Shown here piece after piece: positions 28,334 to 36,854 of a stretch of 64,000 nucleotides of DNA. This stretch comes from Ardenticatena maritima. Its GTDB lineage: Bacteria; Chloroflexota; Anaerolineae; Ardenticatenales; Ardenticatenaceae. A program made the translations under genes and the position numbers. Location: contig NZ_LGKN01000005.1 in assembly GCF_001306175.1 (NCBI RefSeq), positions 248,001-312,000 on the forward strand, given 5' to 3'. Each line of letters opens with the position of its first letter. Position 1 is the stretch's first letter. The notes under the pieces were generated by a model that was given only the letters and a program-made list of their open reading frames with translations, had not been told where the DNA came from and ran no database searches.

Positions 28334-28803
28334 GCTTCTTTCGCCTCGTCGGTGCTTTCAGCGGCGGCAGGCTCTTCGGGGGGCAGTTTGCCGCGCTTGC
28401 GCAGTTCATCTTTCAAGAAGTCAATAATCGTGCTCATCAACGTGCCGGGACCAAAGACGCCCGCCACACCGTATTGCTCCTTCAAAATTTTGGCGTCGCT
28501 TTCACTGATGATACCGCCGCCAAACAGAATCACATCTTCCAGACCGTTCTCATCCATCAATTTGCGCACACGCGGGAAAATCGTCATGTGCGCACCGCTC
28601 AACAGGCTCAGCCCAATCGCGTCCACGTCTTCCTGAATGGCGGATTCCACAATCATTTCCGGCGTTTGGCGCAAACCGGTGTAAATCACTTCAAAACCGG
28701 CGTCGCGCAAGGCGCGCGCAACCACTTTTGCGCCGCGGTCGTGCCCATCCAAGCCGGGCTTGGCAATCAACACACGAATTTTGTTCAGATTGTTGTCGCT
28801 CAT
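28330..28803 (-). CDS. B12-binding small subunit of acyl-CoA mutase
   Basis: Cobalamin-binding Rossmann-like domain of a heterodimeric acyl-CoA mutase. The DxHxxG motif is D19-G-H21-D-R-G, with His21 replacing the lower axial base; the later SLLSGAH and [13 protein letters not shown] segments line the nucleotide-tail pocket. At 157 aa it is a free-standing domain with a charged C-terminal extension (Glu/Ala-rich). It would pair with the large subunit at 39929-41617. First gene of the operon with meaB and the GNAT gene, under a good promoter at 28890-28918. Confidence 0.93.
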   Translation of the reverse strand: MSDNNLNKIRVLIAKPGLDGHDRGAKVVARALRDAGFEVIYTGLRQTPEMIVESAIQEDVDAIGLSLLSGAHMTIFPRVRKLMDENGLEDVILFGGGIISESDAKILKEQYGVAGVFGPGTLMSTIIDFLKDELRKRGKLPPEEPAAAESTDEAKEA

Positions 28804-28889
28804 GTTGTCAACCCCCTATGCAGTTGTCTCTCATCATCTCGGCGCCATTGCCGTCAAACAGAGGCGAGAGCGGCTCGCGTCGCTGGTGA

Positions 28890-28918
28890 ATTATACGAAA
28901 AAGAAAAGTGCGCCGCAA
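28890..28918 (-). promoter_or_regulatory. Promoter of the mutase small subunit-meaB-GNAT operon
   Basis: On the minus strand, TTGCGG (-35), 17-bp spacer, TATAAT (-10). The 269-bp gap between the divergent genes holds this and the ccmH promoter; I see no operator in between. Confidence 0.68.
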
Positions 28919-28996
28919 TCATGCGGCGAATGCGTCGCCCATCAGCCGCCATTTTTCTGTTTCGTCCAGCGGAACAGGCAACGTGAAACTTTTCAC

Positions 28997-29024
28997 TTGT
29001 ACGTGTGTTCAATTGGATTATACT
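28997..29024 (+). promoter_or_regulatory. Promoter of the ccmH-ccmG operon
   Basis: TTGTAC (-35), 16-bp spacer, TATACT (-10), about 50 nt upstream of the ccmH start, in an AT-rich stretch. Confidence 0.6.
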
Positions 29025-29072
29025 TTTCCACCGACCAAGTCGTCTATCATGAGGCGAAAGAGGCGCGGAAGT

Positions 29073-29558
29073 ATGAAACGCATTTTGCTGTTGATAAGCG
29101 GCGTGCTGGTGCTGCTGTTGGGCATTGCGACCGAAACAAAGGCGCAAACCCCCACCGCCGATGAAGTCAACGCGGTGGCGGCTGAACTCTATTGCCCATT
29201 GTGCGCCGGTTTGCGCCTGGACGTGTGCGAGTTGAAAGTCTGCGAAGATATGCGGCAAGAGATTGCCGAACGCCTTGCCGCCGGCCAAACGCCGGAAGAA
29301 ATCAAAGCCTACTTCGCCGAGCAGTATGGTCCCAAAGTGTTGGGCGCTCCTGAAAAGAAAGGGTGGGGCTGGCTCGTGTGGCTCTTCCCGATTGTGCTGG
29401 CGTTGGCGGCAGGGCTCGGCGTCCTCTGGTGGTGGCGGCAGCGTTTCAACGGCGAACGGCTGTTTCCCACAACGAGCCCAGTAGTGGGCGATATCGCCGT
29501 GGATGATGCCGACCTGGAACGTGTAGAGCGTGAGTTAGAGGCATTGGAGAGCGAATGA
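29073..29558 (+). CDS. ccmH: Cytochrome c biogenesis protein CcmH
   Basis: Membrane-anchored thiol-oxidoreductase of System I cytochrome c maturation, which reduces the CxxC of apocytochrome c. A signal sequence (MKRILLLISGVLVLLLG) is followed by the family core LYCPLCAGLRLDVCE with the redox pair Cys41/Cys44, then EEIKAYFAEQYGPKVL and a C-terminal transmembrane helix near residues 96-115. Unusually, two more Cys (52 and 57) follow the active-site pair. I prefer ATG 29073; an in-frame ATG at 29049 is possible. The 3' end overlaps the next gene by 4 bp. Confidence 0.92.
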   Translation: MKRILLLISGVLVLLLGIATETKAQTPTADEVNAVAAELYCPLCAGLRLDVCELKVCEDMRQEIAERLAAGQTPEEIKAYFAEQYGPKVLGAPEKKGWGWLVWLFPIVLALAAGLGVLWWWRQRFNGERLFPTTSPVVGDIAVDDADLERVERELEALESE

Positions 29559-30106
29559 GCGTTCAAGGCGACGTTTCCCCGAAGCCGACAACGAGCAGCC
29601 GCCCCATCTGGTTTTATGGGGTTGTGGCGGTTTCGCTCGTGGTGTTGGCGTTGCTGGCTATGGCGCTGATACGCACGCAACAAGGGCAGGTGAGCAGCGG
29701 CCCCGCCCCTGATTTCACGCTGGAAACGTTTGAGGGCGAAACGCTGCGCCTCTCCGATTTTCGCGGGACGCCTGTGGTCATCAACTTCTGGGCGTCGTGG
29801 TGTGTGGAATGCTACCGCGAAGCCGACTTGCTTGAGCAAACATGGCGCCGCTACAAGGGGCAAGTGATGTTCATCGGCGTGGACTACGTGGACACGCTGG
29901 AACCGGCGCTGGAATACATTGACCGCTACGACATCACCTACCCGAACGGTATGGACAAAGGCAATCGCATTGCGGATGCGTATCGCATTCAGGGAGTCCC
30001 GGAGACATTTTTTGTGGACCGCGAGGGGAACATCGCGGGGGTGAAAATCGGCCCGCTGGAACATGACGAACTCGAACAGTGGATGCAACGTCTGTTGCAA
30101 GAATGA
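29555..30106 (+). CDS. TlpA/CcmG-type thiol:disulfide oxidoreductase
   Basis: Membrane-anchored thioredoxin-fold protein. One transmembrane helix (about residues 19-38) is followed by a redoxin domain with PDFTLETFEGE, the active site FWASWCVECYREA (Cys83/Cys86) and the cis-Pro region IQGVPETFFVD. 183 aa, typical of CcmG/ResA. The start overlaps ccmH in ATGA, so the two form a cytochrome c maturation pair; it probably supplies electrons to CcmH or the apocytochrome. Confidence 0.93.
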   Translation: MSVQGDVSPKPTTSSRPIWFYGVVAVSLVVLALLAMALIRTQQGQVSSGPAPDFTLETFEGETLRLSDFRGTPVVINFWASWCVECYREADLLEQTWRRYKGQVMFIGVDYVDTLEPALEYIDRYDITYPNGMDKGNRIADAYRIQGVPETFFVDREGNIAGVKIGPLEHDELEQWMQRLLQE

Positions 30107-30139
30107 AACAAGGCGCACGTGGGTGCGCCTTGTTTGTTT
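30106..30139 (+). terminator. Terminator of the ccmH-ccmG operon
   Basis: Perfect 13-bp stem AAACAAGGCGCAC/GTGCGCCTTGTTT with loop GTGG, followed by GTTTC. It starts at the last base of the stop codon. Confidence 0.85.
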
Positions 30140-30168
30140 CTTCACCCAGCGGCGTTTGTGAGGCGGCC

Positions 30169-30426
30169 ATGTTTGCACGCGGTACATCCTGGGCGGATTG
30201 GCTTCTTCTGCTGCTGGCGCTTGTGGTGCTGGCGGTGCTCATCGGGCTGGTGCTGGGCGTTTTGCTGGGGCTTCTGATGAGCCGCCACATGAGCCCGCTC
30301 ACGCTGAGCCTCTTCCTGCTGGTGCTGGGGGGCGGGCTGATGGCATGGCCGTTCTTCGTCGTCGCCGCGCCCCCGGATGAGTACGACGTGTACGACGTGC
30401 CGCCCCACACATTCGACGAACGCTAA
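30169..30426 (+). CDS. Small two-helix membrane protein, function unknown
   Basis: 85-residue protein with two strong transmembrane segments (Leu/Val-rich residues about 10-36 and about 42-64), joined by a short MSRHMSPLT loop and ending in an acidic Tyr/Asp tail (DEYDVYDVPPH). ATG 30169 has GAGG 5 nt upstream; a longer frame from 30079 runs through ccmG and its terminator and is rejected. It ends only 3 bp before the convergent glycosidase gene. I do not recognise a family. Confidence 0.6.
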   Translation: MFARGTSWADWLLLLLALVVLAVLIGLVLGVLLGLLMSRHMSPLTLSLFLLVLGGGLMAWPFFVVAAPPDEYDVYDVPPHTFDER

Positions 30427-30429
30427 CCC

Positions 30430-31785
30430 TCATTCTGGATGAATGACATAGAGGACGACCGCCTCGCCGGGAATATCCACCGCTTGCCCCGATTGCAAAG
30501 TGACGCTGGCAACCTGCTCGGCTGTATGCGCCCGGTCGAAGAGCCATACCTCGGCGGTCGCCTGTTCGACGCCCACAATCTGCAAGGGCACACGCTGCGC
30601 GTCAGCCGCACGGTTGACCACAATCAGCGTCAGCGCCCCATCGGCGCGGCGCGCGGCATAGGCTGAAAGGCGCGGCACGTCGGTTTCGGCCTGTACCCGC
30701 TCATCGCCAAACTGCTTGTAGAGTTGGTAGACGTAGTACGTGGGGCGCACGTCCGTCCGCGCCAGCAAGCCATAGCCGCCAATCGAGGTTGGCGTTTGCA
30801 ACGCAAAGTACGCGACAATCTCCACATCCTCGCGAATCAACCGCCCCAACACATCCGCCCACCACAAGGCGCTGTAAAACGAATCGGGGGTGGTTTCGCC
30901 GCTGCTGGTGTTGCTCCAATAAGAGTTGACTTCCGTGACGGCGATTGGCAAGTCGCGCCCCGTCAGGTCGCGCACGGTTTGGCGCAAAGTGGGGATGATA
31001 TGGTCCCACTCCTCGCTATTGGCAAGCAGTTCGTCGGGCGTCGCTTCTGGGTCGGTCATGCTGCGTGGGAACGGATAGCGGTGGAAGGAGACGATATCAA
31101 TCAAATCGCCGTTGGCGCGCAAAAACTCTTCCATCCACAAGCGCCCCTGCGCGTCGCGCGGGTCAGTCGCCGGGTTGCCGGTGTACTGGTGAATTTCCGG
31201 CCCCATGAGCACGATATCGGGGTCGAAGGCTCGCATGGCTTCGGCAAAGGCGCGCCATTCACGATTGAACCGCTCGGTGTCGTACTCATCGTACAAACTC
31301 GGCTCGTTGCCGATGCTCCAATAGCGCACCTGATAGCCCTGCTCCTTGACATAGCGCATGACCTCAACGGCTTCCTCAGGCGTGCTGTCCAAAAACCGCA
31401 CGCTGATGCTCGGCTCAGCGCCGCCCAACATTTCCGAGACCATCATCAAGCCGTCAATGTGGTACGGTTTGAGGGTGTGGGTATCGCCCCAGTTGCCGCC
31501 GGGGAAGCGCAAAAAGGTAATCCCCGACTGACGCGCTTCTTCCTGCAACGCCAGCGGAATGCTCATCCATGGACCATAGTTGGCGCCATACACGTAGGGG
31601 CTGATTGTTCCCAGCGATATGTGCGGATTGACGTAGATGCTTTGCGGCGCCGGCGTCGGCCAGGGCGTGGGGGACGGCGTGGGGGGTGGGTCGTTCAAGC
31701 CGGCAAGCGGTTGCGAACAGGCGGCGCAGAGCAATGCGAACACAATTACAACACCATGCAGGAACATTCTTTTCTTTGTAAACAT
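30430..31785 (-). CDS. Glycoside hydrolase lipoprotein, clan GH-A-like
   Basis: Predicted surface glycosidase. It has a lipoprotein signal (MFTKKRM, hydrophobic core, LCAAC with Cys23) followed by a Pro/Thr linker. The (beta/alpha)8-type catalytic domain has FLRFPGGNWGD, the acid/base Glu161 in WSIGNEP and the probable nucleophile Glu285 in AVTEVNSYW. That pattern resembles alpha-L-arabinofuranosidases (GH51) and GH39/GH79-like enzymes; the exact family needs a profile search. A C-terminal beta-sandwich follows. 451 aa. AAGGAG precedes the ATG, with a perfect palindrome lying between them. Confidence 0.82.
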   Translation of the reverse strand: MFTKKRMFLHGVVIVFALLCAACSQPLAGLNDPPPTPSPTPWPTPAPQSIYVNPHISLGTISPYVYGANYGPWMSIPLALQEEARQSGITFLRFPGGNWGDTHTLKPYHIDGLMMVSEMLGGAEPSISVRFLDSTPEEAVEVMRYVKEQGYQVRYWSIGNEPSLYDEYDTERFNREWRAFAEAMRAFDPDIVLMGPEIHQYTGNPATDPRDAQGRLWMEEFLRANGDLIDIVSFHRYPFPRSMTDPEATPDELLANSEEWDHIIPTLRQTVRDLTGRDLPIAVTEVNSYWSNTSSGETTPDSFYSALWWADVLGRLIREDVEIVAYFALQTPTSIGGYGLLARTDVRPTYYVYQLYKQFGDERVQAETDVPRLSAYAARRADGALTLIVVNRAADAQRVPLQIVGVEQATAEVWLFDRAHTAEQVASVTLQSGQAVDIPGEAVVLYVIHPE

Positions 31786-31797
31786 GAAAGCGCTTTC
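31786..31797. promoter_or_regulatory. LacI/CcpA-like operator palindrome at the glycosidase start
   Basis: Perfect 12-bp palindrome GAAAGCGCTTTC between the Shine-Dalgarno and the start codon of the glycosidase gene. In the wider TGAAAGCGCTTTCT context it matches the cre/LacI-family consensus TGWAANCGNTNWCA at all but the last base. The placement suggests a repressor that would block a transcribing polymerase. Confidence 0.5.
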
Positions 31798-31811
31798 TCC
31801 TTTCTGTTTTG

Positions 31812-31840
31812 AAAAAGGGGATATGTGCCCACATCCCCTT
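31812..31840 (-). terminator. Terminator of the MBL-folP-M16 operon
   Basis: On the minus strand, AAGGGGA ... TCCCCTT with an inner TGTG/CACA pairing, followed by TTTC. It lies about 40 nt past the M16 stop. Confidence 0.7.
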
Positions 31841-31881
31841 GCATGGCATCAATCAGCCGCGACAACGCTCACGTGATCATC

Positions 31882-33243
31882 TTACGCGAGCCATGTCATC
31901 AGCCGTTCTTCCAGCAACGGCGGCGACAACTGCGGTGCGTCGCCTACCGGTCCCACCAATACCAGTACCATGTTGGACGGCGTGAGATACGTTTGCGCCA
32001 CGCGCTGGATATCTTCAGCCTGCACCGCCGCCAACGCCGCCAACACATCACTCGGCGAGAGCAAAGGGCTGACGCCTTGCAACAACTGCGTGACATACCA
32101 ACCCGCCGCCCGCATTCCCGATTCCAGCCCCAGCAACAAGCGCCCTGTCACGTATTCGCGGGCAAAGATGACTTCTTCGGGGGTTGGGCCTTCGGCCACA
32201 ATGTTGCGCACCTCGCTGGCAATGGCTTCGAGCGCGAGCATGACGTTCGCGGGGTCCACCCCCGCTTCGATGGTCATTTCGCCAAAATCGGAGCCAAACG
32301 AGAGGTACGAACCGATATGGTACGCCAAGCCCAGTTGCTCGCGCACCTGCAAAAACAACCGCGACGCCATGCCATCGCCCAGCAACGCATTCAACAAGAG
32401 CAAGGGGTATTGGTCGGGATGACGCTCAGGAACGGTGCGCACCCCCATCACCAGTTGCACTTGCTCAATGTCGCGGTGAATGCATTGGACATGAAGCCCC
32501 GCAGGCAACGGCTGTGCAGGAAAGGGTTGCTTTCCCGCGCCGCCTTGCCACTCAGCGCTCAACGCCTGCGCCCAGGCGACAACATCCTCATGTTCAACCC
32601 GTCCGGCAACCGCCAGCACACCGTTTTGCGGACCGTAAAAGGTCTGCATGAACGCCAACACGTCCTCACGGGTGAGCGCCCGCACGGTCTCGCGCGTTCC
32701 GGCAATATCGCGCCCAAGCGGATGCCCAGGGTGAAGAAGCGCCATCGCCGCCAGCCCCGCCACTTCGTCGGGCATATCCAGGCTGGCGTTGATTTCTTCG
32801 ATGATGATGGCTTTTTCGTGTTCAACATCTTCCTCGCGCATGAGGGGGTTCATCACCATGTCGAACAAGACATCCAACAAGCGCTCCACATGCTGGAAAG
32901 GCACTTGCCCCCAATAGTTGGTCATCTCGCGCGAGGTGTTGGCGTTCAGAATGCCGCCAACGCCTTCAATCGGCAACACAACATCGCGTGATGTGGGGCG
33001 GGTATGCGTCCCCTTGAACACAAGATGCTCGATGAGATGCGCCACACCGGCTTGCCGATCGTCTTCGTAGCGTGAGCCTACACGCAACGAGAGCACCGCC
33101 ATCACCGACAAGCGATCGGGGAGCGGCACACTGACAACGTGCAGCCCATTGGGCAAGCGCGAATGATAGACCACATGCCCGACCCATTCGTCTTGATACG
33201 TGGTAAAAGTGGTAGAAGAAGAGGTCTGCGTTGTTTTCGGCAT
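31882..33243 (-). CDS. M16 family zinc peptidase (mitochondrial-processing-peptidase type)
   Basis: Zinc peptidase with HxxEH as H69-L-I-E72-H73 and a downstream Glu in HEKAIIIEEINASLD as third ligand. The C-terminal half keeps the Arg/Tyr region (GDGMASRLFLQVREQLGLAYHIGSY). 453 aa; in contrast to the gene pair at 5-8 kb this copy is catalytic and alone, so it would act as a homodimer. It follows folP by 5 nt and belongs to the MBL-folP-M16 operon. Confidence 0.93.
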   Translation of the reverse strand: MPKTTQTSSSTTFTTYQDEWVGHVVYHSRLPNGLHVVSVPLPDRLSVMAVLSLRVGSRYEDDRQAGVAHLIEHLVFKGTHTRPTSRDVVLPIEGVGGILNANTSREMTNYWGQVPFQHVERLLDVLFDMVMNPLMREEDVEHEKAIIIEEINASLDMPDEVAGLAAMALLHPGHPLGRDIAGTRETVRALTREDVLAFMQTFYGPQNGVLAVAGRVEHEDVVAWAQALSAEWQGGAGKQPFPAQPLPAGLHVQCIHRDIEQVQLVMGVRTVPERHPDQYPLLLLNALLGDGMASRLFLQVREQLGLAYHIGSYLSFGSDFGEMTIEAGVDPANVMLALEAIASEVRNIVAEGPTPEEVIFAREYVTGRLLLGLESGMRAAGWYVTQLLQGVSPLLSPSDVLAALAAVQAEDIQRVAQTYLTPSNMVLVLVGPVGDAPQLSPPLLEERLMTWLA

Positions 33244-33248
33244 TGCAT

Positions 33249-34457
33249 CTACCCTCTGCGTCGTACAAGTGCGTCGGTCATACGGGCAACGCGCACCATG
33301 GGCAACACATCATGCACGCGCACAATATCAGCGCCGCGCGCAATGCCAATCGCCACGGTTGCGGCTGTCCCTTCAACACGTTCGTCAGGCGGCAAATCCA
33401 ACGTGTAGCCGATGAAACTTTTGCGCGACGTCCCCAGCAAAATGGGGCGTCCGAGGGCACGAAACGCATCCAGGCGGTCAACGAGTTCCAAGTTCTGCTC
33501 GACGGTTTTGCCAAAACCGACACCGGGGTCAATGATGATGTGTTCCTCAGGAATACCAGCCGCCAGCGCCATCTCAATGCTGGCTTCCAATTCGTCCAGA
33601 ATATCGTTCAAGAGGTGTGTGTACGTAATGCCCTCGTACCGCCCACCCAAACGGGCTTCCTGCACCGCGTTTTTGGGGCGACTGCGGTTGTGCATCACCA
33701 CCACAGGCACGCCGTAGTCCGCCACCACACGCGCCATGTCGGGGTCCATACGCAAGCCCCACACATCATTCACCAGGTGCGCGCCCGCTTCCAGCGCGGC
33801 GGCGGCGACCCGTGCTTTGTAGGTGTCCACCGAAATGGCAACTTCGACCTCGCGCGCAATGGCTTCCACCACAGGCACGACCCGCGCCAATTCGGTTTCT
33901 TCGTCCACCGGCTGCGCACCGGGGCGTGTGCTTTCGCCCCCCACGTCGATGATATCCGCCCCCCATTTGACGAAGAGCCGCGCCCGCTCGACCGCCGCGC
34001 GCACCCAATCATCCTGTTGCAGCAACCCATCGCCGCTGAAACTGTCGGGCGTTGCGTTGAGAATACCCATCACATAGGTGCGTGTGCCCCATTCGCACAT
34101 GAGCGGACCAATGCGCAACGGTGCGGGCGGCGTCGTCAACCGGCGGTGCGTACCGCGCAAGGCGTCCGCCAACGCATCAGCGCCGCGCGCCTCGACCTCG
34201 TCCGCCAGGGCGAGCAAGGCGGCCTGTGTCGTCAGCAGCAAACAGGCGCCGCCACGCGCCCCCTCAGGCGCCAGAACGCTCACGCCCGCAACGGTTGCAC
34301 GGCGCATCACGGCTTCTTCTTCGGGCGTCAATCCCGACACCCACAGGGTGAGTTGGTGGGCGTGCGCCGCTTTTTTTTCGGGCATCGCCCAGCCCTGTGC
34401 GGCTAACTCGCGCACCAGGTCTGCGTGTGTGTGTGCTGCCAATGGACGAATCCGCAT
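33249..34457 (-). CDS. folP: Dihydropteroate synthase with N-terminal extension
   Basis: Condenses p-aminobenzoate with dihydropterin pyrophosphate in folate synthesis. The TIM-barrel core is complete: MGILNATPDSFSGDG, DVGGESTRPGA, VNDVWGLRMDPDMA and the C-terminal GTSRKSFIG. About 125 residues precede the core, whereas stand-alone enzymes are near 280 aa in total; extended forms are known in some thermophiles and archaea. ATG 34457 is preferred (AGGTGG just upstream); GTG 34463 would add two residues. It follows the MBL-fold gene with a gap of 6 nt. Confidence 0.94.
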   Translation of the reverse strand: MRIRPLAAHTHADLVRELAAQGWAMPEKKAAHAHQLTLWVSGLTPEEEAVMRRATVAGVSVLAPEGARGGACLLLTTQAALLALADEVEARGADALADALRGTHRRLTTPPAPLRIGPLMCEWGTRTYVMGILNATPDSFSGDGLLQQDDWVRAAVERARLFVKWGADIIDVGGESTRPGAQPVDEETELARVVPVVEAIAREVEVAISVDTYKARVAAAALEAGAHLVNDVWGLRMDPDMARVVADYGVPVVVMHNRSRPKNAVQEARLGGRYEGITYTHLLNDILDELEASIEMALAAGIPEEHIIIDPGVGFGKTVEQNLELVDRLDAFRALGRPILLGTSRKSFIGYTLDLPPDERVEGTAATVAIGIARGADIVRVHDVLPMVRVARMTDALVRRRG

Positions 34458-34463
34458 AGCCAC

Positions 34464-35102
34464 CTACTTGTAAGAAAGCAAGATGATTTGCGTCTCTTCG
34501 GGCAATTGGCTGCGTGAGCGAATTTTCAACTCCTCTTCAACGGGGACATCCTTCACGCCCATCACTTTCAAAAACTGCTCCACGGGCAACAAGCCCCCGT
34601 CGTACACGTCGGTCTTGTAGTGCATGGGAATGACAATGCGCGGCTCAATCAGGCTAATGGTTTCCGCCGCCATGGCGGGGGTGAGCGCACCGCCGCCCCC
34701 CACCGGCACCAGCAAGACATCCACCTCGCTCAAATCTTCCACCTGCGATTGCGAAGGCACATGCCCCAAATCACCCAGGTGGCACACATTCAACTCATCG
34801 AACCGAATCATGTACACCGTGTTGTAGCCCCGCTCCGCGCCTTTTTTGGTGTCATGGTAGGTGCGAATCCCCGTCACGAAGACGCCCGCCACCTCGTACT
34901 CGCCGGGTCCTGTAATGAAGAAAGGCTCGCCCTGAAACCCGGTGCGGGCGTTGTGGTTCGGATGATCGTGGCTGATGGTCACGATATCCGCGCGCGTCCG
35001 TGGGCGGTTATAGCCCAGCGAACTGGGAAACGGGTCGGTGACAACCACGGCGTTTTTTTCACGAATACGAAAGCACGCATGCCCATACCATTTAATATCC
35101 AT
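34464..35102 (-). CDS. MBL-fold metal-dependent hydrolase (UlaG/UPF0173-like)
   Basis: Metallo-beta-lactamase-fold protein starting MDIKWYGHACFRI. The metal motif reads SHDHPNHN rather than the usual HxHxDH, a variant seen in UlaG-like relatives; later ligands are in CHLGDLGH and IPMHYKTD. 212 aa. ATG 35102 is fixed by AAGGAG 9 nt upstream. It leads the operon with folP and an M16 peptidase. Substrate unknown. Confidence 0.87.
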   Translation of the reverse strand: MDIKWYGHACFRIREKNAVVVTDPFPSSLGYNRPRTRADIVTISHDHPNHNARTGFQGEPFFITGPGEYEVAGVFVTGIRTYHDTKKGAERGYNTVYMIRFDELNVCHLGDLGHVPSQSQVEDLSEVDVLLVPVGGGGALTPAMAAETISLIEPRIVIPMHYKTDVYDGGLLPVEQFLKVMGVKDVPVEEELKIRSRSQLPEETQIILLSYK

Positions 35103-35183
35103 CGGCGTCAAACTCCTTTTGCTTCATCGTCAGCGGCGAACAATGTTCACAGGCTCGCCTTCTCTCGCTTCACATTCGCAAGC

Positions 35184-35211
35184 ATTATACTTTGGTTGAA
35201 AACGCGTTCAA
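35184..35211 (-). promoter_or_regulatory. Promoter of the MBL-folP-M16 operon
   Basis: On the minus strand, TTGAAC (-35), 16-bp spacer, TATAAT (-10). The -35 box overlaps the stop codon of the upstream amylase gene, which explains the short gap. Confidence 0.7.
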
Positions 35212-36671
35212 ACCTGCGGGCGCATGCCATATTGCCAGACGCCCACGCTCCCCGGCGCAAGCCGCAGAGCGGGCAACACACCGTTTTGCACGGTCAGGTG
35301 CTGGCTCCCGCTCCAAATGTCCGTAAAGCGCGCCCCTTCATCCGCCAGGTCGCCCAGCGGCACATCGAACACGGCGGTCTGCGCGCCACGATTGAGCGCC
35401 AACACAAACACCTCATGCCCGGTGAAGCGGGCATACGCCAGCAAGTCCCCTTGGGCGTACAGCGTGCGGTATTCGCCATGACGCAACGCCCCATGCGCAT
35501 GGCGCAAGCGGATACAACGCTTCGTCCATGCCAAAAAGTCGGCGTCCCACGTCTCGCGCCGCCCCCACGGGAACCCACGGCGGTTGTCGGGGTCTTTGCC
35601 GCCTTCCAGGCCGATTTCATCGCCATAGTAGAGACAGGGTGCACCGGGATAGGTCATCTGGTAGAAGAGCGCCAGTTTCAGGCGTGTGGTGTCGCCCTGC
35701 GCCAGCGTGCGAATGCGCGGCGTGTCGTGGCTCCCCAGCAAATTGAGCATGGCGAACGTCGCCGCACGGGGATAATGCGCGAGCAGCGTTTCAATCGAAT
35801 GGGCGAATGCTTCCGCATCAAGCGCGGGAATGGGCGCATACCCAACGCCTTCCACCAGCGCGGGGTCGAGCAGGTCGCCCAAGAAGAAGCCCAAAGCCGC
35901 TTTGGTGAAAAGGTAGTTCATCACGGCGTCGAAACGGTTGTTCAGCCACGGCGTGGCGTCTTCCCAAATTTCGCCCACAATGTAGGCTTCGGGGTTGGCG
36001 CGTTTGACACGTTCGCGGAACGTTTCCCAAAAGCCGGGGGTGGTAATTTCGTTGGGGACATCAAGTCGCCAGCCGTCAATCCCCTGCTCAATCCAGTATT
36101 CCCCCACGCGCCAGAGAAACTCGCGCACATCGGGGTTGTCGGTGTTGAATTTGGGCAACGCCCGCATCCCCCACCAGGCGGCATAGTTGGGTGGGTGTTT
36201 TTCATCGTAGGCGTGCAACGGAAACCCATACACGTAAAACCACGACAAGTAGGGCGACGAAGCGCCGTTTTCCAAAATGTGGTTGAACTGGAAAAAGCCG
36301 CGGCTGGCATGGTTGAAGACACCATCCAGCACAATGCGAATACCACGACGGTGCGCTTCGTTCAGCAGAGCGCGAAACGCCTCATCGCCGCCCAACAGCG
36401 GGTCCACACGGTAGTAGTCGTGCGTGTGGTAGCGGTGGTTAGCCGCCGATTGAAAAATGGGGTTGAAGTAAATGGCGGTAATCCCCAAATCTTGCAGGTA
36501 GTCCAGGCGTTCCAGAACGCCCCACAAATCGCCCCCCTTGAACCCCGTGAACGTGGGTGGAGCATCCCAAGGCTCGAAACGCGGGTTGGCGGGGCTGGCG
36601 GCCCCACGCGCAAAACGGTCGGGGAAAATTTGATAGAACACGGCATCATGCACCCAGGTTGGGGTTTGCAT
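35208..36671 (-). CDS. Alpha-amylase family glycoside hydrolase (GH13)
   Basis: Acts on alpha-glucans or maltodextrins; cytoplasmic, as no signal peptide is present. The start region is VFYQIFPDRFA, the first conserved region LDGVFNHAS, nucleophile Asp204 in WRLDVPNE, acid/base Glu234 in VGEIWED, and transition-state stabiliser Asp316 in LLGSHDTPRI. This set is typical of cyclomaltodextrinase/neopullulanase-like enzymes, but the N-terminal domain of those enzymes is missing (487 aa). ATG 36671 is chosen for GGAGG 6-7 nt upstream; a longer frame to 36803 has no such signal. It likely processes sugars brought in by the MalEFG-type transporter. Confidence 0.92.
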   Translation of the reverse strand: MQTPTWVHDAVFYQIFPDRFARGAASPANPRFEPWDAPPTFTGFKGGDLWGVLERLDYLQDLGITAIYFNPIFQSAANHRYHTHDYYRVDPLLGGDEAFRALLNEAHRRGIRIVLDGVFNHASRGFFQFNHILENGASSPYLSWFYVYGFPLHAYDEKHPPNYAAWWGMRALPKFNTDNPDVREFLWRVGEYWIEQGIDGWRLDVPNEITTPGFWETFRERVKRANPEAYIVGEIWEDATPWLNNRFDAVMNYLFTKAALGFFLGDLLDPALVEGVGYAPIPALDAEAFAHSIETLLAHYPRAATFAMLNLLGSHDTPRIRTLAQGDTTRLKLALFYQMTYPGAPCLYYGDEIGLEGGKDPDNRRGFPWGRRETWDADFLAWTKRCIRLRHAHGALRHGEYRTLYAQGDLLAYARFTGHEVFVLALNRGAQTAVFDVPLGDLADEGARFTDIWSGSQHLTVQNGVLPALRLAPGSVGVWQYGMRPQV

Positions 36672-36854
36672 GCACACCCTCCACAATGGCGTCGGTTGCA
36701 AGAAAACAAAGCCATGGTATGCGGAATGTGGGGGAACGCAAAGTTTGGTATCGTTCCCATTTGTGCCTTTGTTCACAGAGTGGGAGCGGCTTGACGCTTT
36801 CACAAAATTGAGTGTACTACTCCCGCCATTGCGACTTGAAAGGAGTCAAAGCGT

